A stretch of DNA of 64,000 nt, from contig CM033393.1 in NCBI GenBank assembly GCA_019426215.1, forward strand, positions 24,678,591 through 24,742,590, in the 5' to 3' direction. Position numbers and translations under genes: made by a program. The stretch comes from Buddleja alternifolia. Taxonomy: Eukaryota; Streptophyta; Magnoliopsida; Lamiales; Scrophulariaceae. Below, piece after piece: positions 34,713 through 46,140 of the stretch; the first letter of the stretch is position 1, and each line of letters starts with the position of its first letter. Under the pieces are notes generated by a model that saw only the letters and a list, made by a program, of their open reading frames with translations, was not told the DNA's origin and ran no database searches.

Positions 34713-34944
34713 CAACGTGAGAAAATTAATTCTAATATTAATTTTTAACCCACCAAATTCTTTTTGGTGAAAGGTTTTTAGCAGGCAGTTAAAGGTAAAA
34801 ACAAATCTTGCAATTTTTCCTTGTTTTAGGTTGGTTTTCAATTTGTGGGGGTTTAGTATTTTCCCCTATTTAACCACCTTTTTTCATTTTTATGGATTCT
34901 TTGTTTTATTATTTTTCCCATCAAAGTAGGAATTAAGTAAAGTT

Positions 34945-34979
34945 GGGGGGGGTGGGGGGGGGGGGGGGGAGGGGGGGGG
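34945..34979. repeat. Long G tract upstream of the trihelix gene
   Basis: Thirty-five bases, all G except one T and two A, about 270 bases upstream of the start codon. G is on the plus strand, the template strand of the gene. It could form a G-quadruplex, and homopolymers are also prone to assembly error. Confidence 0.75.
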
Positions 34980-35804
34980 AAGGAGGGTTTCTTTTGAGAG
35001 GGATAAAGATGAGAGAGAGAGAGGCTAGGGCCAAAGTTAGAATAGATAACATCTCTATGACGTGTAAGCAAAGGATTGGCTTTGGCAAATAACATTTCAT
35101 AATTCTCTTTTTATTTTGACTTTTCTTATGTAAGCAAATTAAACTTTGAAGCTATGTGTGGTGCAAGTTGATTTGAATGACTAGTTCTAGTTTAGGAATA
35201 ATATAATGGGAAAAGTATAGAAAAGAGAGGTTGATTGTTGAAAATGAATTTTTAATTTTAACGAGGAACACACACCAAGTGTAAAAAGATATAGGGATAA
35301 AAGGATAATACCACAAGTTGTTATTTGTATGGTTGCGTTCAAAGCTCCAAATTAATTCCCAATGTTTGGCATACTCGCCCACCATGTAGTTTTTCACTTT
35401 TTCTTTTTTTTCATTTTCCCACTAGCATTTACCTCATTTTGGTGCGAGAAAAATCTTAACAATCCACGTTAAGAAATAATTACACTCATTCATAAAATGA
35501 ATTTTTTATGGGCAAAAATGCGCTTCACCCCGTCAAAAATAAAAAAGGAGACTGCCCCTTGAAAATTAAGACATACAACATTTTCCCCGAAAATTAATAT
35601 TTATATGAAATTTTAGATGGATATTTAGTCGTATACCAATGAACTTGTAAAGTTATAAATGTCATTTATTATCTCCTGCACTGCTGCACAAACCAACTAC
35701 AGTTTATAATGTAAATTGACTTTAAAATTGACCAGGTGAGAATCGGAATTCGAAAATAGACTTTATGGGTTATTCAAAAACATGTATTATGAGGCAACAA
35801 TTAA
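34980..35804. other. Upstream flank of the trihelix gene, no gene seen
   Basis: Contains a GA run near 35011 and AT-rich DNA. No clear TATA box on the minus strand was identified. Confidence 0.5.
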
Positions 35805-35813
35805 TAAATTTTA

Positions 35814-36426
35814 GGGAAAATTACTAAAAAACCCCAAAATAATTTTTCATATCCAAAAAAATCCATTAAAATATTTTTTAATATCAAAAACTCATTCTAC
35901 AAACTTTTCCTTCCAAAAACTCCAAAAGTGAGTATTAACAACTTTTTTGACTAAATTACCCTTCATTTATTAAGTCAATAATTGATCAATTATTTTTTCT
36001 TATTGAAATTGTTTTGTTTTAATTCTTTCAAATTGATGAATCATAAAATACGAATTTTATTTTGTAATAGTAATTTTTTAAAATATTTTTGTATAATTAA
36101 TTTTGATTTTAATATGGTAATTATCTATAAATATATGTTGTAAACTTTTAAAAAGGATTAAAAATCTGGAAATTTAAAATTTAAATCATAATTAGTATCA
36201 ATTATCAATATAAAATTTTTAAATAAACAAGTTTCATTACAAAACTACAATTGATTGATTTTTAATCTAGAAGACTAAGGGTAATTAAGTCCATAAATTT
36301 GTTAATCCTAAATATTGGGAGTTTTGGAATGAAAAACTGATGGAGTGGGTTTTTTGGATCGACAAATATTATTATGGGTTTTTTGGATGTAAAAGTTTAT
36401 TATAAGGGTTTTTTAGTAATTTTTCC
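35814..36426. mobile_element. MULE-type MITE (613 bp)
   Basis: Long inverted ends of about 100 bp starting GGGAAAATTACTAAAAAACC on the left and GGAAAAATTACTAAAAAACC on the right. The flanks TAAATTTTA (35805-35813) and TAAGTTTTA (36427-36435) are a 9-bp duplication with one change. No coding capacity. Confidence 0.85.
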
Positions 36427-36528
36427 TAAGTTTTAAGGAAAAAATATCATGAAAAAAATTGTTTTAATGCAAAGATAAAATAAAACAACTTCCGTGATTA
36501 GACAAATAAAATTAAAAAAAAACTAACA

Positions 36529-37103
36529 ATCCCAAAAATCCTCTCTCTCTAAACTCTAGCCTTCTTTTTTCTTCTATTTTTCTCCACAGGCGATGACTTG
36601 GTGAAACGGTCCTCCACTTCACCACTGTTACCATCACCATCGTCGGCGTATTGGGTTGGAGCACCCTTCTTAAAGTTGTACATCACATTTTCAAATCTAA
36701 CGAGATGAATATGAATCAAAAGACACATCTCCAAATCTAACGAGACGGATATGGATCTAAAGAAACAGAGACAAATCTGATGAGATGAAAACGGGTGATA
36801 CTTAAGTTTTAAAATTTATATAGCGTTTTAAATATTTGTTTAGTATTTTATTTTCTCTCTCGTATGAGAGTTTACTTTCTCTCTCGAATGAGAGTTTCAT
36901 CTTTCCTCGAATAGGAGTTGTACAAGAATTTTCTTGTGTTCGTTTGGGAGTTCTTAAGATTTGTTATCTTCAAGCACTTGATAGTTGGTGTTTCAGATGT
37001 TCTTATTACATCGTTTAAGTCGATATGAATTGTATTGTTCCAGGCGTCGTAAACTTTCGATTGAATGATATATAAAATCAATTTTTCTTCAAAAAAAAAA
37101 AGA
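36529..37103 (+). mobile_element. Poly(A) retroposon, copy A
   Basis: Ends in an A-rich tail (37091-37112) and is flanked by a perfect 15-bp duplication, nine A then CTAACA (36514-36528 and 37104-37118). This is the mark of LINE-type target-primed insertion. It has no A/B boxes of a tRNA-type SINE and no ORF on its own strand. Inside are short repeats of AAATCTAACGAGA type and of CTCTCGTATGAGAG type. A second copy lies at 38435-40503. On the antisense strand both copies read a similar basic tail (KKGAPTQ/EEGAPTQ), perhaps by homology alone. Confidence 0.85.
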
Positions 37104-37118
37104 AAAAAAAAACTAACA

Positions 37119-37809
37119 CTTGGTTAAGATTTTAGTAAATATTTTACATGAAAATTGATTTTGGGGCAAAGTACAATAAATTTAATTTTCTAAGGGGCGT
37201 GGTCTATTTCTTCGGTTTCAAGGGGATTTAGTGTTGTTAAAAGGTTCTATATATATATATATATATATAAAAGCTAAAAGGTGAATTTTAGAGAGGGTGA
37301 AGTGCACTTTACCCATCTTTTAAATTTATATCAGGTCTATTATACGCTATTGTTTGTAGTAGTATGACACTTAACAAGTTTCACGGCAGTACGACACTCT
37401 TAGTGCACCTAAACCTAAAGCACTGGAAAATTGGTGATTTTGTGGGTGAAGAAGATTGATTGGTTAATTGTTCTCATTTCAAAGTTTCTATTTACCTATC
37501 AATTCTTAATTTCTTACAGTTGGGAATACAATATAAGGAGATAGTTTTCAGATCTGAGATCTAAATCTTTAGGTCAAGCTTTAAATAAATATTACTTCTT
37601 GTAAAAGGGGCAACCCATATTTGTTTAAAATGTTGATTTTTTTAATCTCCACAGATGTGAGTCGGTAAGGAACTTTGAAAAAAATTGTAATGTTTTTGAT
37701 AATATCCGGATGTTTATTTTAGGGGATTCATTTTTTCTTTTAATTTTCTGTTAACACTTTTTTTTTCTTTTTTTTTTCTTTTGGCAATTAATTTTCTGTT
37801 AAGTCATGT
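37119..37809. other. Intergenic AT-rich stretch
   Basis: Contains a (TA)n run at about 37251-37269. No gene or element end recognised. Confidence 0.5.
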
Positions 37810-37818
37810 TTACATCTA

Positions 37819-38071
37819 GGGATAATTACACTCTCATCCCCTCAATGATGGGGTAATTACACAAACCTCTTCTTACTAATTGATAATTACAAACACACCC
37901 TCTCATGTTAAAGATTTCTTACAATTGCACCTTCTGTATGTGTAACAATTCTTACAATTGCACCCCTGTAAACTTTACAGATAGACCCCCTGTGAAGGTG
38001 TGCTTGTAATCATCAATTAGTGAGGGGAGGTTTGTATAATTACCCCATTAAGGTGTGAGCGTAATTATCCC
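37819..38071. mobile_element. MULE-type MITE (253 bp)
   Basis: Inverted ends of about 80 bp (GGGATAATTACACTC / GGGATAATTACGCTC). The flanks TTACATCTA (37810-37818) and TTAAATCTA (38072-38080) are a 9-bp duplication with one change. Could fold into one long hairpin. Confidence 0.85.
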
Positions 38072-38572
38072 TTAAATCTATTGTTCTATTCCAGATCTCG
38101 AACTTAACTCCTGGAAAAATGTTGATGTTAGTCTAATTACATATTCATTTCATTAGTAAATGATATGTTCTTGAGAAACTCTTTTTTTGAATGACTTCTT
38201 GAAGAAACGAGCATCCCATAAAATTTAGTCACCCTATAATGGACCTATCTATTAGATTGGTCCAATAAAAACCATTAATTAGGGTGAGCAGATTCGATTT
38301 TAACACTTTAATCTTCTACAATTGACGTAATTGGGTGAGCTAATTTAATTGAACTTGGTACATTTAAAATAACACTCCGAACCGTTAAAGGGATTCCTAA
38401 GTTGGTTGTTTTTATATATCATAGAAAGATGACTTTTTTTTTCAAGGAGAAGCGGTGATTTTATTTCATTCAACAATCAGTTTACAACGTTAAGAACAAT
38501 ACAATTGAGACTGTCTCTAATAATATAGTAAAAAATAATTAAAGTACCAAATATCAAGTTTTTCAAGATAAC

Positions 38573-38767
38573 TGTTAGATATTATTATTGTTCTCCTAAT
38601 TAGATTAGTATTATTATTGCTTTTCTAGTTAGACTAGTATTCTTATTACCTTATTTATCTTTTACCTTCTTTATAGGTTAAGTTTTTTTTGTATTCTCTC
38701 TCTTGTAACTCTATAAATATGTTACTCAATAATACAAGTTTCCTACGGGATTTTTTCTAATCTAACA
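38573..38767 (+). repeat. TRIM LTR 1
   Basis: 195 bp. TATA-like CTCTATAAATATG near 38709 and the tRNA-Met primer-binding site beginning at 38768. Confidence 0.9.
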
Positions 38768-39179
38768 TGGTATCAGAGTCATGGCTTCGAGTCATGGTAT
38801 CTCGATCTCTCGCTTCCGCCATTCTCAAGTCGCCGACCCCGTCCGGCGCACCTTATCTAGTTTAGTTTAGTTTTTTTTTCTTTATCTTTATTTATGTTGT
38901 CGCCGCTCACACTTGGAACAACAAGGACTTGGAGCCCCGTCTTTTTATTTTATGTCGCCGCCGTTTTTAGATTTGTTAGTTGCCACCGCTCACCCTTTGA
39001 AAACGAGGACTTGGAGCCGCCGCCGCCGTCGCCACCATCGCCGCCGCCGCCGCCTTTAATATTTGTCGTTGTCTTCTTCTCAAATTCTCTATGACCGAAT
39101 TTCTTTGGTCCAGTCTCAACGTTCAAGACTCTCACGTTTCGACTGCGGGGGAGTGTTAGATAATATAATATAGGGGGAG

Positions 39180-39365
39180 TGTTAGATAATATAATATATT
39201 TCCATATCTTTCTAGTATTTATGTTAATTTAGGTTTCTTTATGTTTCCTTGTATTTATCTTTTCTTTGTTTATAGTTAGAGTTTCTTGTTTACCAAGTAC
39301 ATGTATCTCTACAAATATGTTACTCAGTAATACAAGTTCCCTACGGGGTTTTCTCTAATCTAACA
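39180..39365 (+). repeat. TRIM middle LTR (diverged)
   Basis: 186 bp with the same ends, followed by a decayed primer-binding site TGTTATCGAGC. Its first 26 bases and the preceding purine tract are duplicated at 39154-39179. Confidence 0.85.
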
Positions 39366-39916
39366 TGTTATCGAGCTAAAGGGTTTGTCTTTCAACCCTC
39401 ATGATCTTTCGCTTCCGCAAGCCTCTACCATCGCCGTCCCCGTCCGGCTTCCTAGATACTTTTTTTTTCTCTTTTTGTTATTCCTTTACTATGATGAATT
39501 TTTTGTAATTTAGTTTAGGTTTAACAACCTATATCTTTATCTTTTTCATGTTTTAGCCGCCGCCACCGCCGCCCGTTGCTTTACTTTTCTTTATCTTATC
39601 CATGTTTTAGCCTCCGCGCTTAGCCGCCGCCGCCTTTAGTTTTGTTAGTTGCCGCTGCTCGCCCTTGGAAAACAAGGACTTGGAGTCGCCGCCTTATTTA
39701 ATGGTTTTCAGACGAAACTGCTCCACATTGAGAAGCGTCTTCGTAGAACCGCCGCCTTATTTAATGATTTCCAGATGAAACTATTCTATCTTGAGAAACG
39801 TATTCATCAAAATCTCTCTACTAAGGCATCTTTATGCCCAGACTGTCGTAACATCTTTTCTCGGTTTTTAGTTCAGTCTCAATGTTCAAGATTTTCACGT
39901 TTCGACTGCGGGGGAG

Positions 39917-40111
39917 TGTTAGATATTAATATTGCTCTCCTAATTAGATTAGTATTATTATTGTTTTTCTAGTTAGACTAGTATTCTTATTACCTTATTT
40001 ATCTTTTACCTTCTTTATAGTTTAAGTTTTTTTTGTATTCTCTCTCTTGTAACTCTATAAATATGTTACTCAATAATACAAGTTTCCTACGGGGTTTTCT
40101 CTAATCTAACA
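39917..40111 (+). repeat. TRIM LTR 3
   Basis: 195 bp, near-copy of LTR 1, preceded by the polypurine tract 39904-39916. Confidence 0.9.
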
Positions 40112-40518
40112 ATAACAAATCTTATGAACTAATAAACGACACAAAACCACACTCTTATTCAAGAGAGACGAAACTCTCATTCGAGAGAGAGAAAACAAAC
40201 TCTCATACGAGAGAGAGAGAACAAAATACTAAACAAACTATCTAAAAAGCTATATAAAATCTTATGAATCGCCCGTCTTCATCTCGTCAGATCCGTCTCT
40301 ATCTCGTTAGATCTATCACCGTTTCGTCAGATTTGAAATAGGGTTATACAATTTGAAGAGGGTGCTCCAACCCAGTCCGCCGACGATGGTGGTGGCAAAA
40401 GTGGTGAAGGAAACGACTGCTTTACCAATCCATCGTCGGAGGAGAAGAAGAGAAGAAAAAAGGTGGCTAGGGTTTTTCTTTTTGTTGGGAGAGAAAAAAA
40501 AAACCATAGAAAGATGAC

Positions 40519-40946
40519 TAGTGAATGTTAATACATGATTAATCATTATCATTCCAAATATAATTTGTAGTAATCCGTATTTTATTATACTTGTTAGCTT
40601 CTTCCTAAAAGGATTGATTGTTGTATATTCAGAATTTCAGATATGCATTAAATATGAATAATCGCACATGGTGAACTTGAATTCTGTATTAATATATGAG
40701 ATGAGGAATGCCCCTTTGGCTTGCTTGAAAAATTGAGGGATGAAAGATTTTCTTTTTTACCCATAAACTAGTCGTTTTATACCAATTTGGATCGTACACT
40801 TTTAAGTGTATTGATTTTACATTTAAACTTCTTAAGGTATACTAAATTTGATTTTTTTTATAACCAATGAACCCATTTAAAAACAAAGTATTTATATTCA
40901 CCCCCTCTAAACTTTCTACTTTTAATATCCAAGCCTCCAAAAGTTT
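40519..40946. other. Intergenic AT-rich stretch
   Basis: No gene or RNA seen. Confidence 0.5.
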
Positions 40947-41696
40947 CTGTGTTTGGTTTTATTTTGGAGGGTGTTTTTGGTGAAAATTTTGGTGCAACAT
41001 TTTATTGAAAGTTGTGTATTTTGATGAAAATATGTTTGGTTTTGTTTTGAAGAATTAATATTTTAATCATTTTTCATGAGAATGTGTTTGGATTAGCTAT
41101 TTTGAAGTAACATTTGAGTTATTTTTTGGTGAAAATGTGTTTAGTTTTATTTTCAGAGGTAACAAAAATCACTGTAGCAGTCAAATCATGTCAGTTTTTG
41201 TTTGAAAAAGTTGTTTTACTGATTAATTGATGATTGAAAAATATATTATAATATAAATTTGAAATTATTATAATATATATGAATGCTTATTTTATATAAT
41301 TATATAATTTCTAAAATAATTATTTATTAATATATTATTTTATAAATAAAAAGAAAGAAAAGAAAAAAGAAAAAAAAGGGGTTGGGGAACAGTGTCGTCT
41401 TCCCCAACCACCACACACAAAAAAACACACACACACAACAATACACACACACATGCACACAAACACACACACACACACACGAAAACACACAACAATACGC
41501 ACGCACACAACAATACACACAAACACACAAAACAATACTCACACACACACACACAACAATACACACGAAAACACACACACACACAACAATACATACGCAC
41601 GCACACACACACGCACAACAATACACACACACACAAAACAATACTCACACACACAGACACACACACACACACACGAAAACTAAAGGACAGAGGGAG

Positions 41697-41744
<48 letters not shown>

Positions 41745-41912
41745 AAAGAGGAAGGAGAGAGAGAGAAGAGTTGAGGCAGAGAAGACAAAAATTTTTTGGA
41801 GATAATATTTGCTCAAATATGAGCCCCATGTTTGATCAAAAAAATTAACAACCAAACAAGTTTTGGGTTGAATTTTGGTGAAAAATTCAGCCCAAAACAA
41901 AACCAAACACAG
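40947..41912. mobile_element. Candidate MITE swollen by microsatellites
   Basis: Inverted ends CTGTGTTTGGTTTTATTTTG (left) and the complement of CTGTGTTTGGTTTTGTTTTG (right). No target duplication was found, so the superfamily is open. Confidence 0.5.
41409..41766. repeat. Compound (CA)n / (GA)n microsatellite
   Basis: About 270 bases of CA repeats broken by AACAATA units, then (GA)n from about 41700. Several long overlapping frames here are products of the repeat, not genes. Confidence 0.9.
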
Positions 41913-41929
41913 CCTTGAATTTTCAGCAA

Positions 41930-42614
41930 ACGTGTCATCTATAATGTATTTCGACAAGGAGTTTACAAAAATTTACTGAAAAGCTCCCACTCTTGTCCAT
42001 ATGCTTAAGGAAAAAGTACAAGACTCATATAGACTTATTCTAGCTTTTCTGGGTAATTTGTAAAAATCAATTAAAGATCAGAATTTAAGTTCAACTCTTA
42101 TCTATTAAAATAAATAATACACATTTAAAATTTTAAAAGCATAATAAATGCATTCGTGAGACGTATTTTCAAAAACATAATTCTATAAAATTCAAAAGTA
42201 AAATTTAATATTTGATGTCACAATTTGATTTTTCAAAAAATAAAAATGACATTGTTAATTATATTATTAACTTTGGTTTCATAGTTAAATCTAAGACTCT
42301 TCCAAACCAAAGGGCGGAAAAATGAGATCTTCCATTGCGTCTTAAATTTAGGACTCTTGCAAACTATTTACAATATATGAAATTATAATTATTTTCATAT
42401 TATGAAAAATAGGATCGGTTAATACTTTTTAAAATTATTGAATGGATATCGAATTTAAAATTTAGTCTCTTTAAGTTATTTTTCTAAAAATACATGTATT
42501 ATAATGATACTTTTTCATATGTATTAGTATATGCATAAATTTATCTAGTCTTTTAACAAGACTTTTCCATACGATTTGATCAAATAATGTTTAAATATGC
42601 TTTTGCAAACAATT
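41930..42614. other. Intergenic AT-rich stretch
   Basis: No gene or element recognised. Confidence 0.5.
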
Positions 42615-42627
42615 AGAATATTGAAGG

Positions 42628-42810
42628 CTTGTTACCTAGTGGTATCAGCTTCCACTTTTATGTGGGAGATCCTAAGTTTAATTCCAAAATGTCACAAATT
42701 GTGATTTTTCTCTCTTTATTTGGAGTTTTATAGGGTTTGTGAAACTCATGATTAAAAACTATCAGTCTAGCTTTGTCGGGTCAGGATATCCTTTCTTCTA
42801 GAATTAAAAA
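42628..42810 (+). mobile_element. tRNA-type SINE (183 bp)
   Basis: A perfect 13-bp duplication AGAATATTGAAGG flanks it (42615-42627 and 42811-42823). It has an A-box-like TACCTAGTGGTATCAG and a B-box-like AGTTTAATTCC about 40 bases on, and ends in TTAAAAA. It would be transcribed by RNA polymerase III and moved by LINE proteins. Confidence 0.8.
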
Positions 42811-42823
42811 AGAATATTGAAGG

Positions 42824-45800
42824 AGGTGGTTGTTAGAAGCTAAAAGTTTAGAGGTGATGAATGCAAATAAATAATTTTAATTTAACCAAAAAGGTCACAT
42901 TTGGTGCACATCAAAAAGTTAAAAGTTTTAAATTGGTACACTTGAAAGTTTAGGGTCTTAATTGGTAATGTAAAAGAGTTAAGAGTGTTAAATTAATACA
43001 CTTAAAAGTTTAGAGTCCACTTGGTACAAAATACTTAGTTTAAGGGTCAAAAAAATATTTCATCCAAGAATTGGGTAAGTTACTTATAATGTCTACTAAA
43101 TATTAACTTAGTGTAATTCATTTATCTAATACTTAAAAGTATTCCGTGAAGAATCACACTCTTAAACGGATTCAAATTCTCTAGCAAGTGGTCTAATCTA
43201 ACTATCACTTAGTTTAATCCCTAAAATCCTAAAATCAACCTAATCATTGAGCCATCATTTGAGAAATAGTGCATAATTTGCTTACATAATCTACCGTCAA
43301 GCATGTCATTTTCACATTATTGTTACCGAAGAGTAAAGCATTTAACATGTTCAATTCAGAAAGTAAGAATACTCTGGCTGTCCTCTGTCCCACACGGTTG
43401 TGGTAATGTTGATGCCAACTGTTGATTAAGACTAGCCAATTATTTTGACTTCTTGCCAATTCACATATCATCAAATTCTTAGATTATGTTTATTTATGTT
43501 CTTGATAGTAAAGTTTCAAAAATAATTTGGGAACATGTATGATGAGTATTTGTGTGACTATAATGTAATTTGGTTGTGTTTGTATGAGCATTTTAGTAAA
43601 TATTTAGAAGTTGTCAAATATGTCAAATTTAATGTGATTTATTGATGTTTGATTTGTAAAATGGTTGAGTTAGTTATTGTGGTAATAATCATATGATTAA
43701 GAAAAATAGTAAAGTAAAAAAAAAGTATTTGGAATAAGTTAAAATAATAATTATATTTCTTTCAAAAAAAAAATATAAATTTTAGAAAAAGCATATTATA
43801 AGATGTTAACTAAGCTTAGTCAAACCTCAATTTTTCGCCTACCTAAAGAGTCAAAGCAAAAAAAAATTCCTTCTTATTGAAATTGATTTGTCTTTAGTTT
43901 GTGTGGTTTCCTTGTATTGATGCTATTTTCAACAAAAATGTGATTTATCTTTATTTTGTTGGAAAATTTGTAGCAAAATGTGTTTTTACACAAATTTGAT
44001 TTCGGATTTAAGTAGCTTTGTATCTCGGATATAGAATTTTATTAGCTTAAATTAATCTACGTCCTGATTAGATAAATGTAGAATTCTGAATTACTTAAAT
44101 TCGATTTGGATGAATGAGAAATTAATGGTTAAAGTGAGTCATTAAACATAGATATGAAATTGATGTGGGATTAATTTAATTATTATTTTCAAATAAATTT
44201 TATAGTTGATTTTTAGATTAACGTGTTCTTGTGAACTATTGCTATCACATCATCACAACCATACGATCGACTACCCTGATCATACGGTAGTGGTGCACTT
44301 GTTCACATAGGATAATGGACCACTTTGAGAAATTCTAAAACTTTTGGGGCCAAAGTGCACATCTTGAAGAGTTGCAGCAGGGGGTTTCGCCCAAAAGCCA
44401 CAACCAGTGAGGCTGTTGCACTTTTCGAAAAGTTGCACTTTTTGGCCCATAACTTTTCATTGTTTATAAAAAGACTCCCCACTTTTGAAATTAAAACACC
44501 ATTCATACATTCTTTTTTTTCCTTTTACTCTTAAAGTTCTAAATTTAAGAGTATTGAACATTAGTCTTTTTTAAATGGGGATAATTGCTTTTTCAGTCCC
44601 ATACTACATCCCCTTTTGCAAGTTCAGTGCCATGGTTTATGAAAAATCTAAATTTAGTCCCGATGTACCACTTTTTATTACAAAAGCAATACTGCCGTTA
44701 ACAATTTGACGGAAAAAGCCACATGTAATGCACGTAACTGTAAACTTTTCAATTAAAGCTTTTAAACAAGCAAATTTAATCTCATACTTCAACACTTTCT
44801 TACAATTTTATTACCACCACTAAAAATTTGCAACTAAAGTTACATACAATATTGTAAATTTACCCTTAACCATACTTTTCATCCAATATTTGGTGATACT
44901 ATTTTTTTTCATGAATTATATTATATTATGTTTATAATATCATATATATTGGGCAAACTATGGTAAAGAGAGCAGGAAGATGTAAAATTAAAAAAAAAAA
45001 TTAGTAAGTAGAAGTGATCGCTGCCAATGAGATTTAACTCTATTGACGGAGCCGATGACCCAAGATTTTAGAGGTTTTGGGTTCTATTCTCATTAGTTTT
45101 GTTGGGTTGGTAATTCCTGGGGTGACTGCAAGTAGCAAAATTTAAAATTTTGTACGATATGCACTCCAAGACAGGATTTTCAGTTTGCTCAATCAAATCA
45201 ATAACTAATAAAGGGATAGCAAATTTTTACCAACAGAGAAAAAATTCTTACCGCCTTGGTTGGATTCAATCTTTTCAACTCATCCCTTGACGACTCCAAG
45301 CCACCACCACGAACTCTCCCCGAGCTCCAAGTATGGTTTGTATCTCCTGATATAGATCAATCCAAATACCTCGCCTCTAAGATGTATCCATACCTTCTTG
45401 AGTTTCCAAATACTCTGTTTTTGGTACTAGCCAATAAAGTATCTCTAATTCATATGTTAATGTTAGGTGTCAAACTTGTCATTTAGTGATGCTGCCAAAC
45501 CTATAAATACTTAAAAAGCAGTCTTATTTTATATTTCAAAAAAATTATAATCCTTTCTTTATCAATAATTCTATGCAGTAGTTGATAGAGCTCGTAGGAT
45601 CATTGATAAGCTATGGGAACGGTCACACACACGAGGTGACAATTATGAAACTATGTCCAATTTTGGGATCATAAATACCCGTTTAAAGCCATAAATAAAT
45701 GGGAAAAATGGAAATCATAATCTTGTCGAGACTTGCTCATGCAACATTCTCAAAGTGAGAGTGTCTTGTTCCTTGGTCATTGATCGGGGATCAATGTATT

Positions 45801-46140
45801 GATAAGTTGATAATATATTACATTCTTATTTATCTAATATTGATTAATTCTAGATCAAACGTGTCCTACATATTACATATAATTTCTTATATTCCATATT
45901 GTAGGTTTAGAGCGATCAAAGTGAAAAAGAATAAAAAATAAACACAGCTAAAAAAAATTGTTGTCAAGGTGGCCCCACAAAGCAAACCCAGCAAAGACTA
46001 ATTTTCACGCTGTCAGTTTGGCACCATAGCGCCGCGCTCGCAACCTACTCTCTTAAAGGATGCATTTTAGGTAAACACTTGGTGATCTCACTTTGGAACA
46101 CCCCTAAACACTCAAGCAAAACACTTTTGAAGAAATAAGA
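42824..46140. other. Long AT-rich intergenic region
   Basis: No convincing gene. A TTTATAAAAAGACTCC box at about 44463 could be an old promoter or LTR remnant. GGATAATTGCTTTTTCAGTC near 44579 looks like one end of a MULE-type element whose other end was not found. A 76-residue frame at 45256-45486 (DSKPPPRTLPELQVWFVSP) is coding-like in composition but I recognise no family. Confidence 0.45.

Larger units (their letters stand above)
38573..40111 (+). mobile_element. TRIM-like LTR element with three LTRs
   Basis: LTR 1 (38573-38767) and LTR 3 (39917-40111) are both 195 bp, TGTTAG...TAACA, with about six differences. The flanks are a perfect ATAAC duplication (38568-38572 and 40112-40116). A primer-binding site, TGGTATCAGAGT, follows LTR 1, and a polypurine tract (GACTGCGGGGGAG) precedes LTR 3. 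A diverged third LTR lies in the middle (39180-39365). The interior is CCG-rich with repeated blocks (CTTGGAGCC...) but has no gag or pol, so it would depend on other elements. Confidence 0.9.
38435..40503 (-). mobile_element. Poly(A) retroposon, copy B, interrupted by a TRIM
   Basis: Minus-strand relative of 36529-37103. A perfect 15-bp duplication CATAGAAAGATGACT flanks it (38420-38434 and 40504-40518), and the A-tail is the T run at 38434-38441. Without the TRIM it is about 525 bp. It shares the CTAGCC start, GGGTTGGAGCACCC centre and CTCTCGTATGAGAG repeats with copy A. Confidence 0.88.

Noticed and set aside
41327..41957. Several long overlapping frames on both strands rich in Cys/Val or His/Thr
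   Set aside because: They are translations of the CA and GA microsatellites; frames are open because the repeat lacks stops.
45030..45190. Possible second SINE (GGGTTCTATTC B-box-like)
   Set aside because: No convincing A box, tail or target duplication.
45256..45486. 76-residue frame with coding-like composition
   Set aside because: No family recognised, no neighbouring exons or splice sites found; kept only as a note in the intergenic entry.
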